Source: DASZXJ01 sp035545895 (lineage in GTDB: Bacteria; Planctomycetota; Phycisphaerae; Tepidisphaerales; Tepidisphaeraceae). From it: 18,790 bases of DNA. The notes under the pieces are model-generated. The model was given only the letters and a program-made list of their open reading frames with translations. It did no database searches and was not told where the DNA came from. Position numbers and translations under genes: made by a program. This document shows, one piece after another, positions 16,004-18,790 of the stretch. The stretch is from positions 1 to 18,790 of the forward strand of contig DASZXJ010000160.1 in assembly GCA_035545895.1 (NCBI GenBank). Direction: 5' to 3'. Positions within the stretch are counted from its first letter, which is position 1; every line of letters starts with the position of its first letter.

Positions 16004-17230
16004 ATGCGTGTAGCGAAGAGCGTAACGGTGGCAATGCTCTGTTTCGCGAGTCTGGCCCGCGCGCAGTCCACCGCTCCTACATCTGATCTGTCCATTCCAG
16101 AAGGACCCTTGCAGATTACCATCACCGGCGTGGAGGGGATCGTGCAGGCACGACCATCCGCCGACCAGCCCTGGAAGCGCATCACGGTCGGCGCGGTGCT
16201 TAATGAAGGTTCCGAGTTCCGTACAGGCCCCAAGAGCGCCGTGCGATTCACCATTCCGCCGGATCAGACCGTCACGCTCGACCGGCTGGGCACGGTGCAG
16301 GTGCTGCGATCCAATTTTCAAAACGGCAAGATTCTGACGGACCTGGGCATGAAGTACGGTCGCACGCGGTACGACATCGAAGCCGCCGGGCGCGAACACG
16401 AAGCCACCGTGCGCAGCCCCAGTTCGGTGCTGGCAGTGCGGGGCACGAAGGTAAGTCTCGACGACGAGCCGCCGTTTGCACCGCAGGCGGTCAGCCTCAC
16501 CGGGCGGGCGCTTTTCCGGGACGTCAAAAAGCAGATCGCTTTCGGGAACAAGAACGGTAAGACGAAAATTAATCAGGATTCCGACACGCCCGCCGCCACC
16601 GCGCTCAACCAGACCGTCGTCGACCCGCGCGGTGAATTCTCCGGTCGAACCCCTACCGATCAGCTCATCCAGCTTTCCCTAGCCGCATATGGTGGAAAAG
16701 ATTTCTCCAACCTCGGCGTGCTGAGCCTGCTCGATCAGGCGCGCAGAGGCACGTTCACCGGCACGGTCATCGGCACGCTCTTCGTCGAGCAGCAGCTTCG
16801 ATTTTTCGTGGATTGGCCCGGCGCGTCATTGGCCGATGTCGATCTGTCGGTCATCAGCCCGTCAAGAGAGGTTGTCAGTTCGCTCAATCCGCAATCCCAA
16901 AGTGGTGGATTTCATCTGGGTAATGCAGTCGGCAATCCAGAGACGCCCACCACGACCGAAACGGTCATCTGGCCCATCAGCGTGCCACCGGGCAAATATG
17001 TCATGCAGATCGATTTGAAGGGAGGCACCAAGTCGCCGGTCGCAGTCAACGCCACTGCCGACGATCCGCAGGCCAGCACCCCCGACACCGGCGGGAAGTT
17101 CCCCAATCGGATTGATTTCAAGACCGTGACGCTTTCGCCGCAGAATCCGAGCGTGACCATCCCCGTGACGGTGAAGCAGAACACGCCCGTTGCCGGCGGA
17201 GCGTCAGTGAAGAGTTCGCGTTCGCGATGA
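16004..17230 (+). CDS. Secreted FecR-domain protein
   Basis: This is a 408-residue protein. A signal peptide (VAKSVTVAMLCFASLARA) is cleaved near residue 20. Residues about 40-155 form a FecR-type beta domain: GSEFRTGPKSAVRF (69-82), a strand with TLDRLGTVQVL, and the conserved SVLAVRGTKVSL (141-152). Residues about 250-360 look like a C-terminal beta-sandwich of the pre-peptidase type (LRFFVDWPGASLADVDLSV, then VPPGKYVMQIDLKGG). Classical FecR transmits signals to a sigma factor from the inner membrane. This one has no internal membrane segment and no sigma gene beside it, so it is more likely a periplasmic or surface binding protein. It ends the rightward operon, and its last 27 bases overlap the convergent PEP-CTERM gene. 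Confidence 0.85.
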   Translation: MRVAKSVTVAMLCFASLARAQSTAPTSDLSIPEGPLQITITGVEGIVQARPSADQPWKRITVGAVLNEGSEFRTGPKSAVRFTIPPDQTVTLDRLGTVQVLRSNFQNGKILTDLGMKYGRTRYDIEAAGREHEATVRSPSSVLAVRGTKVSLDDEPPFAPQAVSLTGRALFRDVKKQIAFGNKNGKTKINQDSDTPAATALNQTVVDPRGEFSGRTPTDQLIQLSLAAYGGKDFSNLGVLSLLDQARRGTFTGTVIGTLFVEQQLRFFVDWPGASLADVDLSVISPSREVVSSLNPQSQSGGFHLGNAVGNPETPTTTETVIWPISVPPGKYVMQIDLKGGTKSPVAVNATADDPQASTPDTGGKFPNRIDFKTVTLSPQNPSVTIPVTVKQNTPVAGGASVKSSRSR

Positions 17231-18790
17231 CCGCCGCTTGCGACTCAGCGCGACCGCGGCAAACCCGATCAGCGCAATTGCGCTCGGTTCTGGAATCGCC
17301 GAAACATTGAGAAGCACCGACCCCAATCCTGCCGGCGGTGCGGGAACGATCACCACGTTATATAGATAATCCGGCGGCACGTCGCCCATCTGCAATCCTA
17401 GATCGGTGATCGAGCCGAACTTCAGCAGCGTATAGGTCCCGATCCCAAAGTCCGGGCCATCAAATATGTTGAGGAACCCATCCAGGATCAGCGCGTTGTT
17501 CACCACAGCCAGATCGTTGATTCCGCCGCCGACGATATCGGGTGTGTTCAAATCAAAATCGAGCTGGGCATCGAACTGCACCTCAAGGCTATCCAGTGTC
17601 AAAGTGCCGATGGCGTCGGGATCGGTGGTGAACGGGGGCGGCTCGAAATGTCCAGCCGAGATCGCGCCCGGCGAGAGGTGCCCGCCATTGCCGGTGGGAG
17701 CGTGATGCAGCACCACCGGGCCGTTGATGATTCCCTTGCCGCCGAGTGTAGTGCCTTCCTGCACGTCGATGCCGGTGGTGGTGAGCACGCCGTTGATTGC
17801 TAAAGCGCCCTCCTGCACGTCGATCGGGCCATGGAAGCCATTGGTGACGTTGTTGATTGCCACGACCCCCGCGCCGTTTTTGGTCAGCGTTGAGCCGGCC
17901 GTGCCGTTGAGTTGCCCGTTGATTGCCAGCATCCCGCCAAGAGAAACCAGCTTGCCGTTGCCATCGACCAGCAGGGTGTTGTTGGTATCGCTGACGCCGC
18001 TGCCATACGTGCGCACGCCATGATCTCCACCGAAACCGATCCACGGGGTGCCCGAATTACTACCGAAGATGATGGCGTGGCTGCCCGCGGTGAAATCGGT
18101 GCCGATGCCGAAGATCTGGCTGGGCACGATCGGGCCGGCGAATAATCCGCCGGGGTTGCCGGTGGCTCCGGTGTCAAACGATTCGTGCACGATCATGCCG
18201 CCCGTTGCAAGCGCCAGGTTTCCGCCGATGGTGAGTCCCGCCAGTTCAGTGGCGTCGCCACGGACTGCTCCGCCGCCGTTGACGGCAAAGAGGTCGCCGC
18301 CCGTTGGGACAACGCCAAGATTTACCTCGCCATTGGAATTGACCTGCGCCTGCACGCCGCCGGTGATGGCGCCATTGACGTTGTAATTGATGACGCCGTT
18401 GCTGACGAGAACTGGTCCGCCGCCCGCGATGGCGCCGGCTTTATTGAGATCGACATATCCCTGCTGCACCAGCGTAGCGCCGGAGTAGGTGTTGGGTCCG
18501 GTCGAGCCGTCGAGGATGAGCGTGCCCAACCCGGTTTTGATAATTCCTCCGCTGCCGCTGACCACGCTGTCAAAGCTGAGCGCGCCTTTGGAATCGTTGA
18601 TGACTTCCAGGGTCTGCGACAAATTCGTTTGCGCGAAGATGGAATGGAATCCATTGCCATTAACGTTTCGAGCAAAAAGAACCGCATTACCCGCCTGCGT
18701 ATCGAAATTGAGGATTGCGCCGGCTGATCCGATGGAGACGCCGAACGCGTCGTCAAAATCGAGCGTGCCCAGTGTGGTATTGGAGTTAAG
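17204..18790 (-). CDS. PEP-CTERM protein with autotransporter-type passenger repeats (5' partial)
   Basis: The frame is open to the right window edge (529 codons visible), so the start and signal peptide lie outside. Passenger-associated repeats are clear at about 18560-18440 (GSGGIIKTGLGTLILDGSTG, then TYSGATLVQQG) and again near 17900-17780 (LTKNGAGVVAINN, then GALAING). They are followed by GTTLGGKGIINGPV and LSPG, typical of beta-helical passengers. The C-terminus has the PEP-CTERM tripartite tail: IPEPS, a hydrophobic stretch (AIALIGFAAVAL) and SRKRRSSR. Such tails mark proteins for exosortase-dependent sorting, so this is an extracellular or matrix protein rather than a true autotransporter with its own barrel. 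The TTG at 18622 is internal. Its end overlaps the FecR gene tail-to-tail. Confidence 0.88.
   Translation of the reverse strand, partial: LNSNTTLGTLDFDDAFGVSIGSAGAILNFDTQAGNAVLFARNVNGNGFHSIFAQTNLSQTLEVINDSKGALSFDSVVSGSGGIIKTGLGTLILDGSTGPNTYSGATLVQQGYVDLNKAGAIAGGGPVLVSNGVINYNVNGAITGGVQAQVNSNGEVNLGVVPTGGDLFAVNGGGAVRGDATELAGLTIGGNLALATGGMIVHESFDTGATGNPGGLFAGPIVPSQIFGIGTDFTAGSHAIIFGSNSGTPWIGFGGDHGVRTYGSGVSDTNNTLLVDGNGKLVSLGGMLAINGQLNGTAGSTLTKNGAGVVAINNVTNGFHGPIDVQEGALAINGVLTTTGIDVQEGTTLGGKGIINGPVVLHHAPTGNGGHLSPGAISAGHFEPPPFTTDPDAIGTLTLDSLEVQFDAQLDFDLNTPDIVGGGINDLAVVNNALILDGFLNIFDGPDFGIGTYTLLKFGSITDLGLQMGDVPPDYLYNVVIVPAPPAGLGSVLLNVSAIPEPSAIALIGFAAVALSRKRRSSRTRTLH

Overview
The window reads as a chromosomal piece of a planctomycete-like bacterium, possibly Phycisphaerae-related. 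This placement is inferred from features, not from a search. The features are: an N-terminal L-E-A-L-E-S-R export-type motif on an extracellular protein (position 12168 onward), a PEP-CTERM sorting tail on a passenger-repeat protein, lipoprotein and outer-membrane barrel genes, a long multihaem cytochrome, and alternative GTG/TTG starts.

Left part (1-4204) is an eroded accessory region that looks more AT-rich than the rest. It holds remnants of coding sequence with frame changes (3-315, 446-550) and a 763-codon surface-type protein with a fibronectin type III domain (616-2907). The 3' end of that gene runs into an IS4-family insertion sequence (2869-4204) with 18-base perfect terminal inverted repeats. 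The IS transposase is split by a single-base frameshift in a G run at 3634-3637. No convincing target-site duplication flanks the IS, so this may be a rearrangement junction.

Middle part (4294-6216) is a lone TPR protein with a conserved-looking but unassigned N-terminal half.

The core (6223-17230) is a divergent locus of envelope genes. Leftward from about 11.97 kb runs a two-gene operon: a predicted outer-membrane beta-barrel (10235-11971), then, 7 bases later, a giant lipoprotein (6223-10227). The lipoprotein combines ten CXXCH haem sites with a C-terminal LVIVD-type beta-propeller. A dyad-symmetric interspersed repeat sits at their junction and supplies the cytochrome's start codons. Rightward from 12.13 kb runs a tightly coupled set: a tandem GlcG/HbpS-type (haem-binding family) exported protein, a second outer-membrane barrel, a small lipoprotein, a small secreted ORF interrupted by an in-frame TGA, and a FecR-domain periplasmic protein. 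My reading is a candidate porin-cytochrome (extracellular electron transfer) system with a divergently transcribed accessory operon. The electron-transfer role is inference from architecture.

The right edge (17204-18790) is a convergent, partial PEP-CTERM protein with autotransporter-type repeats; its 3' end overlaps the FecR gene by 27 bases. I saw no tRNA, rRNA, CRISPR array or clear intrinsic terminator.
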